A DNA stretch of 64,000 nucleotides from Methylomonas sp. LW13 (GCF_016865255.1 NZ_CP033381.1:992001-1056000), one strand, 5' to 3'; shown: positions 46,006 to 55,975, numbered from the stretch's first letter. Made by a program: numbers and translations. The notes: a model not told the origin generated them from the letters alone.

Positions 46006-46353
46006 ATGAGTAAAATTATTGAAGAATTGGAAGCTGAACAGCTGAAAAAAGATGTACCGGAATTCGGACCTGGCGACACTGTCGTGGTGCAAGTTAGAGT
46101 AACTGAAGGCACGCGGGAAAGGTTACAGGCTTTTGAAGGCATCGTGATTGCTAAACGTAATCGCGGTTTGAATTCAGCATTTACCGTCAGAAAAATTTCG
46201 CATGGCGTGGGTGTTGAGCGTGTTTTCCAAACCCACAGTCCATCGGTTGGCAGTATCGAAGTAAAACGTCGCGGTGACGTTCGTCGCGCTAAACTTTATT
46301 ATCTGCGCGATTTGGCTGGTAAAGCCGCACGTATCAAAGAGAAACTTTCTTAA
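46006..46353 (+). CDS. rplS: 50S ribosomal protein L19
   Basis: 115 residues: [46 protein letters not shown] and [26 protein letters not shown] are diagnostic. Start ATG 46006 after AGGGTG; an upstream GTG at 46000 is less likely. Last gene of the rpsP operon, followed by a terminator. Confidence 0.98.
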   Translation: MSKIIEELEAEQLKKDVPEFGPGDTVVVQVRVTEGTRERLQAFEGIVIAKRNRGLNSAFTVRKISHGVGVERVFQTHSPSVGSIEVKRRGDVRRAKLYYLRDLAGKAARIKEKLS

Positions 46354-46395
46354 TACGCTGCAATCTGGTTCGTTTATAGCGAATCAGGTAATGAG

Positions 46396-46427
46396 AAAAG
46401 GCGGCCTGCTCAGCTGCCTTTTTTTTT
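46396..46427 (+). terminator. Rho-independent terminator of the rpsP operon
   Basis: AAGGCGGC (46398-46405) pairs with GCTGCCTT (46413-46420) with one G-T pair and a 7-base loop, followed by a run of nine T. This is the clearest intrinsic terminator in the window. Confidence 0.9.
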
Positions 46428-46450
46428 GCCGATAGCAAAAGAGAGATGTG

Positions 46451-46957
46451 ATGCCTTTACATATCGTTTGGCAAAATGTTGCGGATGGTGAAGAGTCCCT
46501 GCTCGCCGTGCCACTACTCAATGCGGAATTGATATTAACCATGGCCGGTGAAATCATTACGGATGCATCTTGGCACGTTGGCGGAGAGTTAACTAAGACT
46601 TTGTCACCACAGGCTGTTAGTGTGCAAAGTTATCTGTTAAACCCGATGCAAACCGAACTGCATGTTACCTTGCTAAGCCAGGGTAGCGTGTACGCTAATA
46701 CGGTTTGGAGTGCGTTATTGGCTATTCCCGTCGGGCAAGTGGAAACATATTCGGGGTTGGCGGAAACGCTGGGTTCAGGACCTAGAGCAATAGCGGGGGC
46801 TTGCCGAAATAACCCTTATGCCGGGATTATCCCGTGTCATCGGGTGGTGGCAAAGCGTGGCATCGGCGGTTTTATGGGGCAGGCCGATGGCGAGTTTGTG
46901 GCGCTTAAACACCGTTTACTCGAGTACGAGCGTGGTTTGGGATTGGACAGGGAATGA
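46451..46957 (+). CDS. ogt: Methylated-DNA--protein-cysteine methyltransferase
   Basis: 168 residues with the acceptor motif GIIPCHRVV (Cys129) and the helix-turn-helix segment GPRAIAGACRNNPYAG. It transfers O6-alkyl groups from guanine to its own Cys in a suicide reaction. The N-terminal half is diverged. ATG 46451 follows GAGAG. It overlaps xerD by an ATGA. Confidence 0.93.
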   Translation: MPLHIVWQNVADGEESLLAVPLLNAELILTMAGEIITDASWHVGGELTKTLSPQAVSVQSYLLNPMQTELHVTLLSQGSVYANTVWSALLAIPVGQVETYSGLAETLGSGPRAIAGACRNNPYAGIIPCHRVVAKRGIGGFMGQADGEFVALKHRLLEYERGLGLDRE

Positions 46958-47838
46958 ATTCGGCGCAGACCATAGAGGCATTCTTAAACGCATTGTGGTT
47001 GGAATTTGGATTAAGCGACAATACGCTATCGGCTTACGGCAGCGATCTTAAATTGTTTGCGAAGTGGCTGAAGGATAAGGATATAACCGCTGTTGACGAC
47101 ACGACGATCAAGAGTTTTTTGGCTAACCGACAGCAACAAGGTATAACCAGCCGTTCGTCGGCCAGAATTGTCTCTTGTTTGCGGCGCTTTTACGGTTATT
47201 TGCTGCGCGAAGGTAAGATTAATATCGATCCTACCCAATTAATAGACTCGCCACAGCTTGGCCGCACGTTGCCTGATTCATTGTCAGAAACCGACGTCGA
47301 ATTATTGTTAAATGCTCCGGAAGTTGCCGACAAGTTGGGTTTCAGGGATAGAACGATGCTTGAAATGCTTTACGCCACAGGGCTGCGGGTGTCCGAGTTA
47401 GTCGAACTGAAGTTTAGCCAAATCAATTTCCGGCAAGGTTGTGTGCGCATCGTCGGTAAAGGCGATAAGGAACGCCTGGTGCCGGTTGGTGAAGAAGCCA
47501 TGGATTGGGCGGAACGTTATCTGAATACTGCCAGACAAGCAATCCTGGGAAATAGGCAAAGCGACTATTTGTTTGTTACCACCCGGGGCACTTCTATGAC
47601 CAGACAGGCTTTTTGGCACATTATCAAACGCTATGCTGTGCGGGCAGGTATCGATAAACATTTGTCGCCGCATACGCTGCGTCATGCGTTTGCCACGCAT
47701 TTATTGAATCATGGCGCTGACCTTAGAGTGGTTCAGCTACTGCTCGGCCACTCGGATTTATCCACTACCCAAATTTATACGCATATTGCCCAACAGCGTT
47801 TGAAAGTATTACATACCCAACATCATCCAAGAGGCTAA
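46954..47838 (+). CDS. xerD: Tyrosine recombinase XerD
   Basis: 294 residues of the XerC/XerD length. Catalytic residues are visible: the first Arg in ATGLRVSELVEL, HTLRHAFATHLLNHGAD (His-Leu-Arg), LLGHSDLSTTQIYTH (His and nucleophile Tyr). XerD with XerC resolves chromosome dimers at dif. No dif site was recognised nearby. It overlaps ogt by 4 bp and is 2 bp from lpxA. Confidence 0.95.
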   Translation: MNSAQTIEAFLNALWLEFGLSDNTLSAYGSDLKLFAKWLKDKDITAVDDTTIKSFLANRQQQGITSRSSARIVSCLRRFYGYLLREGKINIDPTQLIDSPQLGRTLPDSLSETDVELLLNAPEVADKLGFRDRTMLEMLYATGLRVSELVELKFSQINFRQGCVRIVGKGDKERLVPVGEEAMDWAERYLNTARQAILGNRQSDYLFVTTRGTSMTRQAFWHIIKRYAVRAGIDKHLSPHTLRHAFATHLLNHGADLRVVQLLLGHSDLSTTQIYTHIAQQRLKVLHTQHHPRG

Positions 47839-47840
47839 CC

Positions 47841-48614
47841 ATGACTGCATCGATTCATCCCACCGCTTTTATCGAAACCGGCGCCATGCTTGGAGAAAAC
47901 GTCAGCGTTGGGCCGTTTGCGGTGATAGAGGCGGGCGCCGTAATAGGGTCGAACAGTCAAATAGGTGCTCATGCCGTAGTGCATGCGCATGTCAAAATGG
48001 GCGACGGTAATGTGTTACACCCGCACGCTGTGCTAGGCGGCTTACCTCAAGATTTGGGGTTTGATGCGCAAACCGAGTCGTGGCTAGAGATTGGGGACAA
48101 TAACGTGTTTCGAGAAGGATTTACCGCCCATAGGGCTACAGTAGCTGGCAGCGCTACCAGGATCGGTTCAGGTTGCTATTTCATGAACAACAGCCACGTT
48201 GCCCATGATTGCGCGGTTGGTGACAAAACGATTTTTGCCAATAATGTGGCGATTGGCGGTCATGTAGAGGTGGGGCATAACGTGTTTATGGGCGGGGCGG
48301 TAGTTGTGCATCAATTTTGCCGGATCGGCGCTTATGCCATTGTGCAAGGCACTACGGGGATTAACATGGACGTGATCCCGTTTATGCTGATAGGTGGCCG
48401 GCCCGCGAAACATTATCGGCTCAACATAGTGGGCTTACGGCGAGCCGGTATAGTAGGTGAGAATTACAAAGTGCTTTCCGCCGCGTTCAGATTGTTGAAA
48501 AATAAAAAAAGCCTCGAAGAATTGCAATCTACCGAAGAGCTGCAATACTTAAGGCGTTGGCTGGCGGTCGATTCCAAGCGTGGATTACACGGATTTATCG
48601 ATGTTACCAACTGA
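47841..48614 (+). CDS. lpxA: UDP-N-acetylglucosamine acyltransferase (LpxA)
   Basis: 257 residues, a left-handed beta-helix of hexapeptide repeats with the LpxA active-site region MNNSHVAHDC and the C-terminal block IGGRPAKHYRLNIVGLRRAG. It performs the first step of lipid A synthesis, adding a 3-hydroxyacyl chain to UDP-GlcNAc. The usual neighbours lpxD, fabZ and lpxB are absent, so it may be a second copy or an unlinked gene. Confidence 0.88.
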   Translation: MTASIHPTAFIETGAMLGENVSVGPFAVIEAGAVIGSNSQIGAHAVVHAHVKMGDGNVLHPHAVLGGLPQDLGFDAQTESWLEIGDNNVFREGFTAHRATVAGSATRIGSGCYFMNNSHVAHDCAVGDKTIFANNVAIGGHVEVGHNVFMGGAVVVHQFCRIGAYAIVQGTTGINMDVIPFMLIGGRPAKHYRLNIVGLRRAGIVGENYKVLSAAFRLLKNKKSLEELQSTEELQYLRRWLAVDSKRGLHGFIDVTN

Positions 48615-48709
48615 ATTCAATAGTCAGGGGCAATGCCGTAGGAATTTAACAAATTAGTTCCGGAGGTCAAAGTGGCAAGCCAGTCAGCTAACAGACAGCA
48701 AGATTTATC

Positions 48710-49132
48710 ATGAAAATACAAGTAATCGATAACATCGACCAAATCCAGCCACTGATGTTGATGGCGGAAGCGGATGTTGCGTTTTATTCGGATGAGATCC
48801 AAGCCCTTAATGCCGCTGAACAGCTCCAACCCAACATCATTTTGCTGAATTTTGCGTTGCGCGGTAGCCAAACGCCCGACTATACCAACTTGTTATTGGC
48901 GGCCAGTCCGACCAGTAATATCGTGATCATCGGCGATGACTTGCATGAAGAGCAAATTCTGCACTGCGTGTTGGCTGGCGCCAAGGGCTATCAGAATAGT
49001 CAGTCACTGGCGGCCTATATCAACAGAATGATCCACGCAGTCGCGGCTGGCGAGGCTTGGTTGAGCCGTAAGATCGTTGCTTATCTTCTGGATGCCATCC
49101 ACCGGAATTATTCGCTGCAAGCGAGCAGCTAA
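48710..49132 (+). CDS. Receiver-like protein without phosphoacceptor
   Basis: 140 residues resembling only the receiver half of NarL/LuxR response regulators, with no DNA-binding domain. The tail AGAKGYQNSQSLAAYINRMIHAVAAGEAWLSRKIVAYLL matches the end of such receivers. The acidic pair at the start is reduced (QVIDNID) and the expected phosphoacceptor position reads Asn (NIILLNFALRG, where Asp is usual). It is thus a probable pseudo-receiver, possibly a truncated regulator. Its stop overlaps the end of the convergent TonB-receptor gene by 4 bp. Confidence 0.65.
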   Translation: MKIQVIDNIDQIQPLMLMAEADVAFYSDEIQALNAAEQLQPNIILLNFALRGSQTPDYTNLLLAASPTSNIVIIGDDLHEEQILHCVLAGAKGYQNSQSLAAYINRMIHAVAAGEAWLSRKIVAYLLDAIHRNYSLQASS

Positions 49133-51300
49133 AAGTGTAAACCAGCCTCGAAATAAAAAGTTTGTCCGGCGATGGGCTGATTATAAGGGTAACTGGACGT
49201 AGCCGGTTCCTTGCCATGGCTATCGAACAGGTTCCGAGCGGATGCAGTCAGATCCAGATATCCCATCAGTTTTTTAGCATTTAAAGTTAGGTCGACCGTT
49301 TCATAATCTTTTAAAACTCGCGTATCTTCCGGGCTGCTAAGGCGGTGACCTATCCAGTTAATTTGGGTTTGAATCTGCCATTTCGGCATAAAATTCCAGG
49401 CGAGTGCGGTGTAAACATGATGCTCGGGGACATTGCTAACCCGGGTGTGCGTCGCTTCGCTGCGGGCAAATTGCCAAGCGTAGTTACCGCGTAGATTCCA
49501 ATCTGCGTGAAATTTCCAATCCCATTCAAACTCGCTGCCATAGCCGTCTTGACCTGACGTGTTACGCTCGGTTAGCGTGCCGGCGCCGGAAATCGGGCCG
49601 CTAATCAAATCGCGGATCTCATAATGGTACAAATTCAACGCGGTTCTCAGATTCTTCGTTGGACGATAATCGAATGCCAGTTCGGTAGTTGAGATGGTTT
49701 CCGGGCTCAAAGCCGGGTTACCAAGGAAAAGCGGACTGTTTTGCTGATATTGTTCTACGAAGCTTGGCGCTCTGTAAGCTTGTCCATAGAGCAATTTAGC
49801 AGTCAACTCAGAATTGATGTTCCAGACCAACGCAGCGCGGGGGTTCAATGTGCCGCCAAAGTCGGAATAGTGGTCAAATCGCAAACCGGTGGTCAGGTGC
49901 CAGTCCTTGGCAAATTGCCATTCGTCTTGTATCGCCGCGGACCAGATGTCGCGATGATGGTCGTCAATGAATGTGAGAGGGGTTCCAGTTAAGTCTTGTA
50001 AACCGCCAGCAACATTGATGGCGGGAAATGCCGATAGCCCGGACCCGTTGATAACACCTACGCCGTAATTGCGCGCTTCCTGGGTGTTCATCTCCTCATA
50101 GCGGAAGCCGGCGATCATGCGGATTAAATGATCGGAAAAGCCTTTGTAAATACTGGTTAACTCAAAACTGGGTACAGTATTTTTAAAACCGGCGACAAAG
50201 CGCAGCCCCTCCGGAAATAGCACCAAGCCTCGGGTCGCCGCCAGTTGATCGGTGACGTTGCTGTCCGCGCCAATCGGTAAAATTGAGCCGGCCGGAAACC
50301 CGTAAATATTGGCGGATACATCGCTATGTAAAAAGCTGGCGTGTGCTTGTAGTTCCCAGTTCTCCAAATCATCCTCAGTGGAATAACGCACATCCGCCAA
50401 GTAATTGCTGCCATCGCCCTTGCCCTTGTTATCCAGCGCGCCATAAGCGCCGGAACGAAACCCGTAATCGCTTTCGTTAAAAGCCCAAAATCCCAAATCC
50501 CAATGTTTGCGCTGTAAGCTGAGATGACCGTTCCAGCGTTCGTTTTGGGTTTGCATGGGGCCGGGAGCGAGCGATATATTCGTTCCCAACGCTTGGTCGA
50601 CTTGGGTTTGCGCGTCGGCAGCGATGATTCGCTCGGGATCGACCCCGTTATGACTATATTGCAGGCTACCTGCCACATCCCAGCCTTGCCATTTACCGCC
50701 GTATTGACCCCAAGCGCTTTTCGTATCGGCATTGCCGCCGCGTGCGCCGACCGTGACGCCATCAATATCCGCGGCCTTTTTGGTGACAATATTAATCACC
50801 CCCGCGAAGGCGTCCGCCCCGTATAGCGCTGAGCCCGGCCCGCGAATCACCTCGACACGTTGAATATTTTCGACGGGAATAATCATTCCCGCCATATGCG
50901 TACCCTGATAGGGCACGGAGAAACGTGTGCCGTTGAGCATGAGCAAGACTTCGGCATTGGTTTCATTGCGCATGCCGCGCATCGTGTAACTATAGTCGTT
51001 AGTCACCGGTTGGATCGTAACATGCATGCCAGGTACGGTTTCCAGCACCTCGTGCAGATCGGTAGCGCCCATCGTGGCAATTTGCTCGGCGGTGATAACG
51101 GTGGTCACTGCTGCCGATTGCGATACCGATTTGGCGGTACCCGAGGCAATACTCACTGAAATATTGGCTAATTCCGCTGGCGATAAATCCAGAAAATCGT
51201 TGACGGTTTGGTCGGCATAGGCCTGCTGACCGATGAGACTAAGGACTAGAGAGTGTTTGAAAAGCCGTTTCTTCACTGTTTTCAGCATAGGATTTCTCAT
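49129..51300 (-). CDS. TonB-dependent outer-membrane receptor
   Basis: 723 residues: signal peptide (about 1-30), plug domain (AVTTVITAEQIATMGATDLHEVLETVPGMHV ... VIRGPGSALYGADAFAGVINIVTKK) and a beta-barrel ending in aromatic Phe (YFEAGLHF). The ligand is unknown. The mature N-terminus DFLDLSPAELANISVSIASGTAKS is a pattern seen in receptors co-encoded with c-di-GMP enzymes. It is last in an operon with a YfiR-like and a GGDEF/EAL gene, joined by an ATGA overlap. ATG 51300 has GGGA upstream; ATG 51288 is an alternative. Confidence 0.9.
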   Translation of the reverse strand: MRNPMLKTVKKRLFKHSLVLSLIGQQAYADQTVNDFLDLSPAELANISVSIASGTAKSVSQSAAVTTVITAEQIATMGATDLHEVLETVPGMHVTIQPVTNDYSYTMRGMRNETNAEVLLMLNGTRFSVPYQGTHMAGMIIPVENIQRVEVIRGPGSALYGADAFAGVINIVTKKAADIDGVTVGARGGNADTKSAWGQYGGKWQGWDVAGSLQYSHNGVDPERIIAADAQTQVDQALGTNISLAPGPMQTQNERWNGHLSLQRKHWDLGFWAFNESDYGFRSGAYGALDNKGKGDGSNYLADVRYSTEDDLENWELQAHASFLHSDVSANIYGFPAGSILPIGADSNVTDQLAATRGLVLFPEGLRFVAGFKNTVPSFELTSIYKGFSDHLIRMIAGFRYEEMNTQEARNYGVGVINGSGLSAFPAINVAGGLQDLTGTPLTFIDDHHRDIWSAAIQDEWQFAKDWHLTTGLRFDHYSDFGGTLNPRAALVWNINSELTAKLLYGQAYRAPSFVEQYQQNSPLFLGNPALSPETISTTELAFDYRPTKNLRTALNLYHYEIRDLISGPISGAGTLTERNTSGQDGYGSEFEWDWKFHADWNLRGNYAWQFARSEATHTRVSNVPEHHVYTALAWNFMPKWQIQTQINWIGHRLSSPEDTRVLKDYETVDLTLNAKKLMGYLDLTASARNLFDSHGKEPATSSYPYNQPIAGQTFYFEAGLHF

Positions 51301-53657
51301 AATTCCCGCAGAGGTGCCGGTTTGGCAATGCCGTAGCCTTGTGCGTAATTCACTCCCAAGGTTTGTAGTAGATCGAAAATACTCTGGTTTTCCACAAATT
51401 CGGCGATGGTTTTTTTGCCCATTACATGGGCGACCTCATTGATCGCTTTAACCATAGTCAAATCCACCCGATCATCCAGTATGTCTTTTACAAACAGCCC
51501 GTCTATCTTTAAATAATCGACCGGTAGGTTCTTTAGGTAAGCGAAAGACGATAGGCCACTGCCAAAATCATTCAGGGAGAACGAGCAGCCTTTTTGGCGC
51601 AGCGAATCGATAAATTGCCGGGCATAGGAAAGATTGCTGATAGCCGCTGTTTCGGTGATTTCGAAACAAATCTTGTGGGTGGGTATCTGCCATTTGCGGA
51701 ATTGCTCGTCGATAAAGCCCAGCATGGCTTGGTCCGACAGCGACAAACCGGACAGATTGACCGAGCACATTTCCAGACGGTCCAGAAAGCCTGGTGTCGT
51801 TGCCAAGTGCTCGAACAAACGGGAGATCACCCAACGATCTAAAGGCGAAGCCATATTGTAGCGTTCCGCAGCAGGTAGAAAGGCGCCGGGCGGAATCACC
51901 TTATCTTGATCGTCTCGGTAGCGGATTAAGGTCTCGAAATGCAGACCACCACGATTAGCGGCTATGGGTACGATCAATTGACCGAACAACTGGAAGCGGT
52001 CTCGCTCGATTCCCAGGCGGATTTTTTCCACCCATTGCATTTCGCCTTGGCGCAGCGTGAGTTCTTCATCGTCCGGGCTGAATATATGTACTCGGTTGCG
52101 GCCTTTTTCCTTGGCGGCATAACAGGCGGCATCGGCTTCTTTCAATACATCAACAGCATTGCCGCAAGCGCGATTGATGGGGGCGATACCAATGCTTACG
52201 CCGATATTGAAACTGCGATTTTCCCAGGCAAATTGGAAGTCGCATACCGCATTACGTAACTTTTCTCCGGTGATGATGGCTTGTTCCAGAGAACAATACG
52301 ACATCAGGATGCCAAACTCGTCGCCGCCCAGTCTAGCCAATATGTCCATTCTGCGTACTTGTTGGCGCAGTACTTCGCCGAGTTGCCGTAGTAGCTCGTC
52401 GCCCGCCAGATGGCCGCAGGTATCGTTGACGATTTTGAATTGATCCAGATCCAAATAACACAAAACGTGATGGCTGTCGTTGGCTTGCGCCTCCAACACC
52501 AAGTTTTGAATATGGATGTCGAATTGGCGGCGGTTGACTAGGCCGGTCAATTCGTCGTGGCTGGCCTGATAAGCGATTTTTTCCGAGAGGCGTCGGGTTT
52601 CGGTAATGTCTTCGCAAACCAGCAACAGGTGCGAACGATTGTTTTCGTCTTTCACCAGACGCGCGGTTTCCCTGGCCCAGATGATGTTGCCGTTGCGGCA
52701 GATGATGCGGCTTTCCAGCTTATGTACTTGTTCGGGATGATTACGGCAGATTTGGAAGAACTGGTTGCAGTTGCCTATATCTTCGGGATGGGCGAAGTTG
52801 AAAATAGAGCAGCCTTGCAGTTCTTCAACGCTCAAACCCAGCTGGCGGGCGCCGAAGCGGTTTACCGAGATGATTTGCCCTTGCATATCCAGGTTAAACA
52901 CCATGGTCGGGTTGTTGTCGTACAAGGCCTGGAAGTTATTTTTGACACTAATCAAGGCTTTGTTTTGAATCTCCACGGTATCCAGCATACCGTTGAACGC
53001 ATCGACCAAAATGCCCATTTCATCATTGCTGTGCTTGGCTGCGCGCAAGGAATAGTCGTGTTCCTGGCTGACTTTCTGCGCGGTTTTAGCCAGTTGGGCG
53101 ATGGGTTTCGCCACCCGGTTTAATAAGGGGGCAGTCAGCAAAAAGGTAATGGATAAAGCCACAAACAATACAATCAGCACCACACCGATAAATTGCAGTT
53201 CTCGCCAGAAGGCCGCACTGAGGTCGGAGGATAGAAAAATTCCGCCGACAATTTCGTCATCCAGGCGCATGGGCTGATAAACATAAAGGTTGAGTTTATC
53301 GAAATAATTACGCAAGCCATGCGATACGATCGGGCAGGTGGCGGATTGCTTGTCCAGCGAGGTGAACAGCTGACCTCTTTTGGTGTAAACGCACGCGCTG
53401 CGCAAATCAGGGAGATTATTCAAGGACACCAAGTTTTCCTTGGCCAAATTGGCGTCGTCGAACATCACTGCAGCCACACTTCGGTTGGCGATCAGGCTGG
53501 CTACGGCGATTAAGTCGCTTTGGGCCTTGCGCTTTACTTCGGTGACGTTCACCGTTACCAAAATCACCAAGGCCAACAGCATGGAAAATAAGCTGGAGGT
53601 GATGGCGATGCTGAACAATTTGCCTTTGATGGATAGCCGTGAGAAGAATCTACTCAT
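51297..53657 (-). CDS. Membrane GGDEF/EAL c-di-GMP enzyme with HAMP and PAS
   Basis: 786 residues: TM helix (about 15-38), periplasmic sensor (40-155), TM helix (about 157-180), HAMP (182-235), PAS (250-365), GGDEF (370-530, LARLGGDEFGILM intact) and EAL (545-786). In the EAL domain the signature is ETL (HFETLIRYRD). VNLSG, FEITE, LKID and AEFVEN are kept, but the DDFG metal motif reads NDFGSG, so phosphodiesterase activity is doubtful while cyclase activity is likely. It is translationally coupled to the upstream YfiR-like gene, which probably regulates it. ATG 53657 is chosen over an earlier in-frame start. Confidence 0.9.
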   Translation of the reverse strand: MSRFFSRLSIKGKLFSIAITSSLFSMLLALVILVTVNVTEVKRKAQSDLIAVASLIANRSVAAVMFDDANLAKENLVSLNNLPDLRSACVYTKRGQLFTSLDKQSATCPIVSHGLRNYFDKLNLYVYQPMRLDDEIVGGIFLSSDLSAAFWRELQFIGVVLIVLFVALSITFLLTAPLLNRVAKPIAQLAKTAQKVSQEHDYSLRAAKHSNDEMGILVDAFNGMLDTVEIQNKALISVKNNFQALYDNNPTMVFNLDMQGQIISVNRFGARQLGLSVEELQGCSIFNFAHPEDIGNCNQFFQICRNHPEQVHKLESRIICRNGNIIWARETARLVKDENNRSHLLLVCEDITETRRLSEKIAYQASHDELTGLVNRRQFDIHIQNLVLEAQANDSHHVLCYLDLDQFKIVNDTCGHLAGDELLRQLGEVLRQQVRRMDILARLGGDEFGILMSYCSLEQAIITGEKLRNAVCDFQFAWENRSFNIGVSIGIAPINRACGNAVDVLKEADAACYAAKEKGRNRVHIFSPDDEELTLRQGEMQWVEKIRLGIERDRFQLFGQLIVPIAANRGGLHFETLIRYRDDQDKVIPPGAFLPAAERYNMASPLDRWVISRLFEHLATTPGFLDRLEMCSVNLSGLSLSDQAMLGFIDEQFRKWQIPTHKICFEITETAAISNLSYARQFIDSLRQKGCSFSLNDFGSGLSSFAYLKNLPVDYLKIDGLFVKDILDDRVDLTMVKAINEVAHVMGKKTIAEFVENQSIFDLLQTLGVNYAQGYGIAKPAPLREL

Positions 53658-54231
53658 GCTCGCCCCCCTCCACCAGCGTGGCAACTTCGATGAGTTTGGC
53701 GCTGACGTTAAAACCGCTTTGCTTCAAAGCCTTGAGGTTGAGGTGCAGTTTGACTTTGCCGTCGTCGAGTGCAAAGCCGATCATGCCGCCGGATTCGGCA
53801 AAAAACGGCTCACTACTGACCGTCAGTGATTTTTTCAGCGATCCGACCAGTAATACACCGGGTAAAGCAAGGTCCGCCCGCTGTTCGGGATTGTCGAAAT
53901 AGACGATGTCGCAATCTTTCGCCTGTTTGGGCGCATCGAATTTGAACAACCGAATCGGTTTTTCCTGAACGGTCTTGCTCTCCAGCGGGCTCAGCAGACT
54001 GCCGAAAGGGTCGTGGCCGATGATACAAATATTAAAGGTGGGGCTGGCTTTTTCCGGCCAAGTGATGAATTTGGTGAAGTTATAGAGATAGGCGGCCTTG
54101 ACCTTATACTCCAGGTTCAGTTCGTCTGCCGGCGACGGCTGACTGACAACGCAACATAGGATTACCCACTTTACGAGCTCAAAAGCGCGCCGCAACGACA
54201 ATGCGTCATCAGTGGAAAAGACGGAAACCAA
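53650..54231 (-). CDS. YfiR-like periplasmic protein (DUF4154)
   Basis: 193 residues with an N-terminal hydrophobic segment (about 19-36) and the YfiR/DUF4154 core: AAYLYNFTKFITWPEK, ICIIGHDPFG, CDIVYFD, VLLVGSLKKSLTVSSEPFFAESGGMIGFALDDGKVKLHLNLKALKQSGFNVSAKLIEVA. In Pseudomonas, YfiR is a periplasmic repressor of the cyclase YfiN. The next gene encodes a membrane cyclase and its start overlaps this stop, supporting the same role. The start is probably TTG 54231 with AGGGA upstream. Confidence 0.85.
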   Translation of the reverse strand: MVSVFSTDDALSLRRAFELVKWVILCCVVSQPSPADELNLEYKVKAAYLYNFTKFITWPEKASPTFNICIIGHDPFGSLLSPLESKTVQEKPIRLFKFDAPKQAKDCDIVYFDNPEQRADLALPGVLLVGSLKKSLTVSSEPFFAESGGMIGFALDDGKVKLHLNLKALKQSGFNVSAKLIEVATLVEGGEHE

Positions 54232-54278
54232 GGTTATTCCCTACCGGATAAAATCATCAGGCAAGGATAGTTGAAAAA

Positions 54279-55586
54279 TTATCGGTTGCTGAAAAATCCC
54301 CGCAAGGCCCGAATCATATAGGCATGGTCGAGTACGCCGGCACTCTCGCGAATGCTGTGCATGGCCCACATAGGGGAGCCGACATCGACACTGCGGATGC
54401 CTAATTTCGCCGACGCTATCGGGCCTATCGTACTGCCGCAAGGTAGGTCGCCGTGATGCGCGTATTTTTGATAAGGCACGCCGGCTTGCTGGCAAACGCG
54501 GATGAAAGTCGCCTCTGAAATGCATTCGGAGGCATAACGATGGTTAACATTTACCTTGATGACCGGCCCATGGTTGACGATAACTTTGTGGCCGGGTTCG
54601 TAGGCGCCGGGAAAGTTGGGTTGATAGGCATGCGCCATATCCGCGCTAACCATAAAACTATTAGCTAGCGAACGCCGGTAGTCGTCCGGGTTACTGCCTA
54701 CCGCATTGGCGATACGCTCAAGCACATCCGGCAGGAAACTGCCAGCCGCGCCTTTGCAGCTTTCGCTGCCGATTTCCTCGTGATCGAAAAACGCGCAGAC
54801 CAGAGTGCTCTCGGTATCCAGTGTCGGTGCATCCAGCAAAGCCGTCAGTCCGGCATGGCAAGACGCCAAATTATCCAATTGGCTATCGGCATAAAACAGT
54901 TGCTCATCACCCCACAGACTGCCTTTCTGGGTGTCGTAGGCATTGAGCTCCCAACTTAAAATTCGCTCGGCGGCAATGTTGCCGGCTTGTTCCAGCAATT
55001 GCCGAAACCGGTCGGCGGGTAATTGTTGCTCGACACTGGCTGAAAAAATTAGCGGCAACTCACTTTGTTTTTTTAGCTTCAGGCCGTCTTCGTTGACGCT
55101 GCGGTTCATATGAATCGCCAGATTCGGCAGACGCAGCAACGGTTCTTCAAATCGCAGTAGCCGGCTGGCAATGTTGCCGTTTTTATCCAGATAGGCAATA
55201 CGGCCGGCCAGACTCAGATCACGGTCAGTAAACGTAGCGAGAATTGGCCCGCCGTATACTTCCACGGCCAGCCGCAGCAATTTGTCCGAGTCGATCAGCG
55301 GCTGCGGTTTGACGCGCAGCCCCGGCGAATCGGTATGGGCGCCGAGTATTTTGAAGCCGGTTTCCGCCAAGGCTTGTTTGCCGATGACAAATGCGGCGAT
55401 GGAAGAATCGTCTCTGATCACATAATAGCGACCACCGCTAACCAATGACCATGTGTTGCTTTCTTGGATGCGTTGGAACTGATGCGCCTGCAAGCGTTCT
55501 TCTATGCTGGCCACCGCATGCCAAGGGCTGGGGCTGGCGTCGATGAAGTCCAGCAAATCTTGCACTTGTTGCTGAGCGGAGATCAT
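54279..55586 (-). CDS. apeB: M18-family aminopeptidase
   Basis: 435 residues of M18 aspartyl aminopeptidases: [15 protein letters not shown] (first metal His/Asp), [15 protein letters not shown] (catalytic Glu pair), [18 protein letters not shown] and [13 protein letters not shown] near the C-terminus. It removes N-terminal residues, often Asp/Glu, using two metal ions in the cytoplasm. It is coupled to msrB by an ATGA overlap. Confidence 0.95.
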   Translation of the reverse strand: MISAQQQVQDLLDFIDASPSPWHAVASIEERLQAHQFQRIQESNTWSLVSGGRYYVIRDDSSIAAFVIGKQALAETGFKILGAHTDSPGLRVKPQPLIDSDKLLRLAVEVYGGPILATFTDRDLSLAGRIAYLDKNGNIASRLLRFEEPLLRLPNLAIHMNRSVNEDGLKLKKQSELPLIFSASVEQQLPADRFRQLLEQAGNIAAERILSWELNAYDTQKGSLWGDEQLFYADSQLDNLASCHAGLTALLDAPTLDTESTLVCAFFDHEEIGSESCKGAAGSFLPDVLERIANAVGSNPDDYRRSLANSFMVSADMAHAYQPNFPGAYEPGHKVIVNHGPVIKVNVNHRYASECISEATFIRVCQQAGVPYQKYAHHGDLPCGSTIGPIASAKLGIRSVDVGSPMWAMHSIRESAGVLDHAYMIRALRGFFSNR

Positions 55587-55975
55587 GATTTTTCCAGTGT
55601 CAGCGCCACGGAATTAATGCAATAGCGCAGGCCTGTTGGTTGCGGTCCGTCTTCGAATACATGGCCAAGGTGAGCGCCACAGGACTGGCAGGTCACTTCA
55701 ATTCGCCGCATGCCGTGGCTGTTATCGGGGTGCTGATCCAGGCTTTCCGAGTTCAGCGGATTCCAAAAACTGGGCCAGCCGCAGCCGGAATGGAATTTAT
55801 GTTCAGAAGTAAACAGGGCGTGACCGCAGCAGACACAGCGGTACACGCCGGCTTCGTCACAATCGGTATATTTGCCGGTAAAGGGCGGCTCGGTACCTTT
55901 TTCCCGGCAGACATGATATTGCTCGGGAGTTAGCTTCTCGCGCCAGGCTTGTTCAGTATCGTGTTTCTCGGTCAT
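55583..55975 (-). CDS. msrB: Peptide-methionine (R)-S-oxide reductase
   Basis: 130 residues: zinc pairs CVCCGH and [36 protein letters not shown] with the catalytic Cys in RYC. It repairs R-methionine sulfoxide in proteins. ATG 55975 fits the family start and has GGAA upstream; in-frame Met codons upstream (to 56008) seem unused. Confidence 0.95.
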   Translation of the reverse strand: MTEKHDTEQAWREKLTPEQYHVCREKGTEPPFTGKYTDCDEAGVYRCVCCGHALFTSEHKFHSGCGWPSFWNPLNSESLDQHPDNSHGMRRIEVTCQSCGAHLGHVFEDGPQPTGLRYCINSVALTLEKS

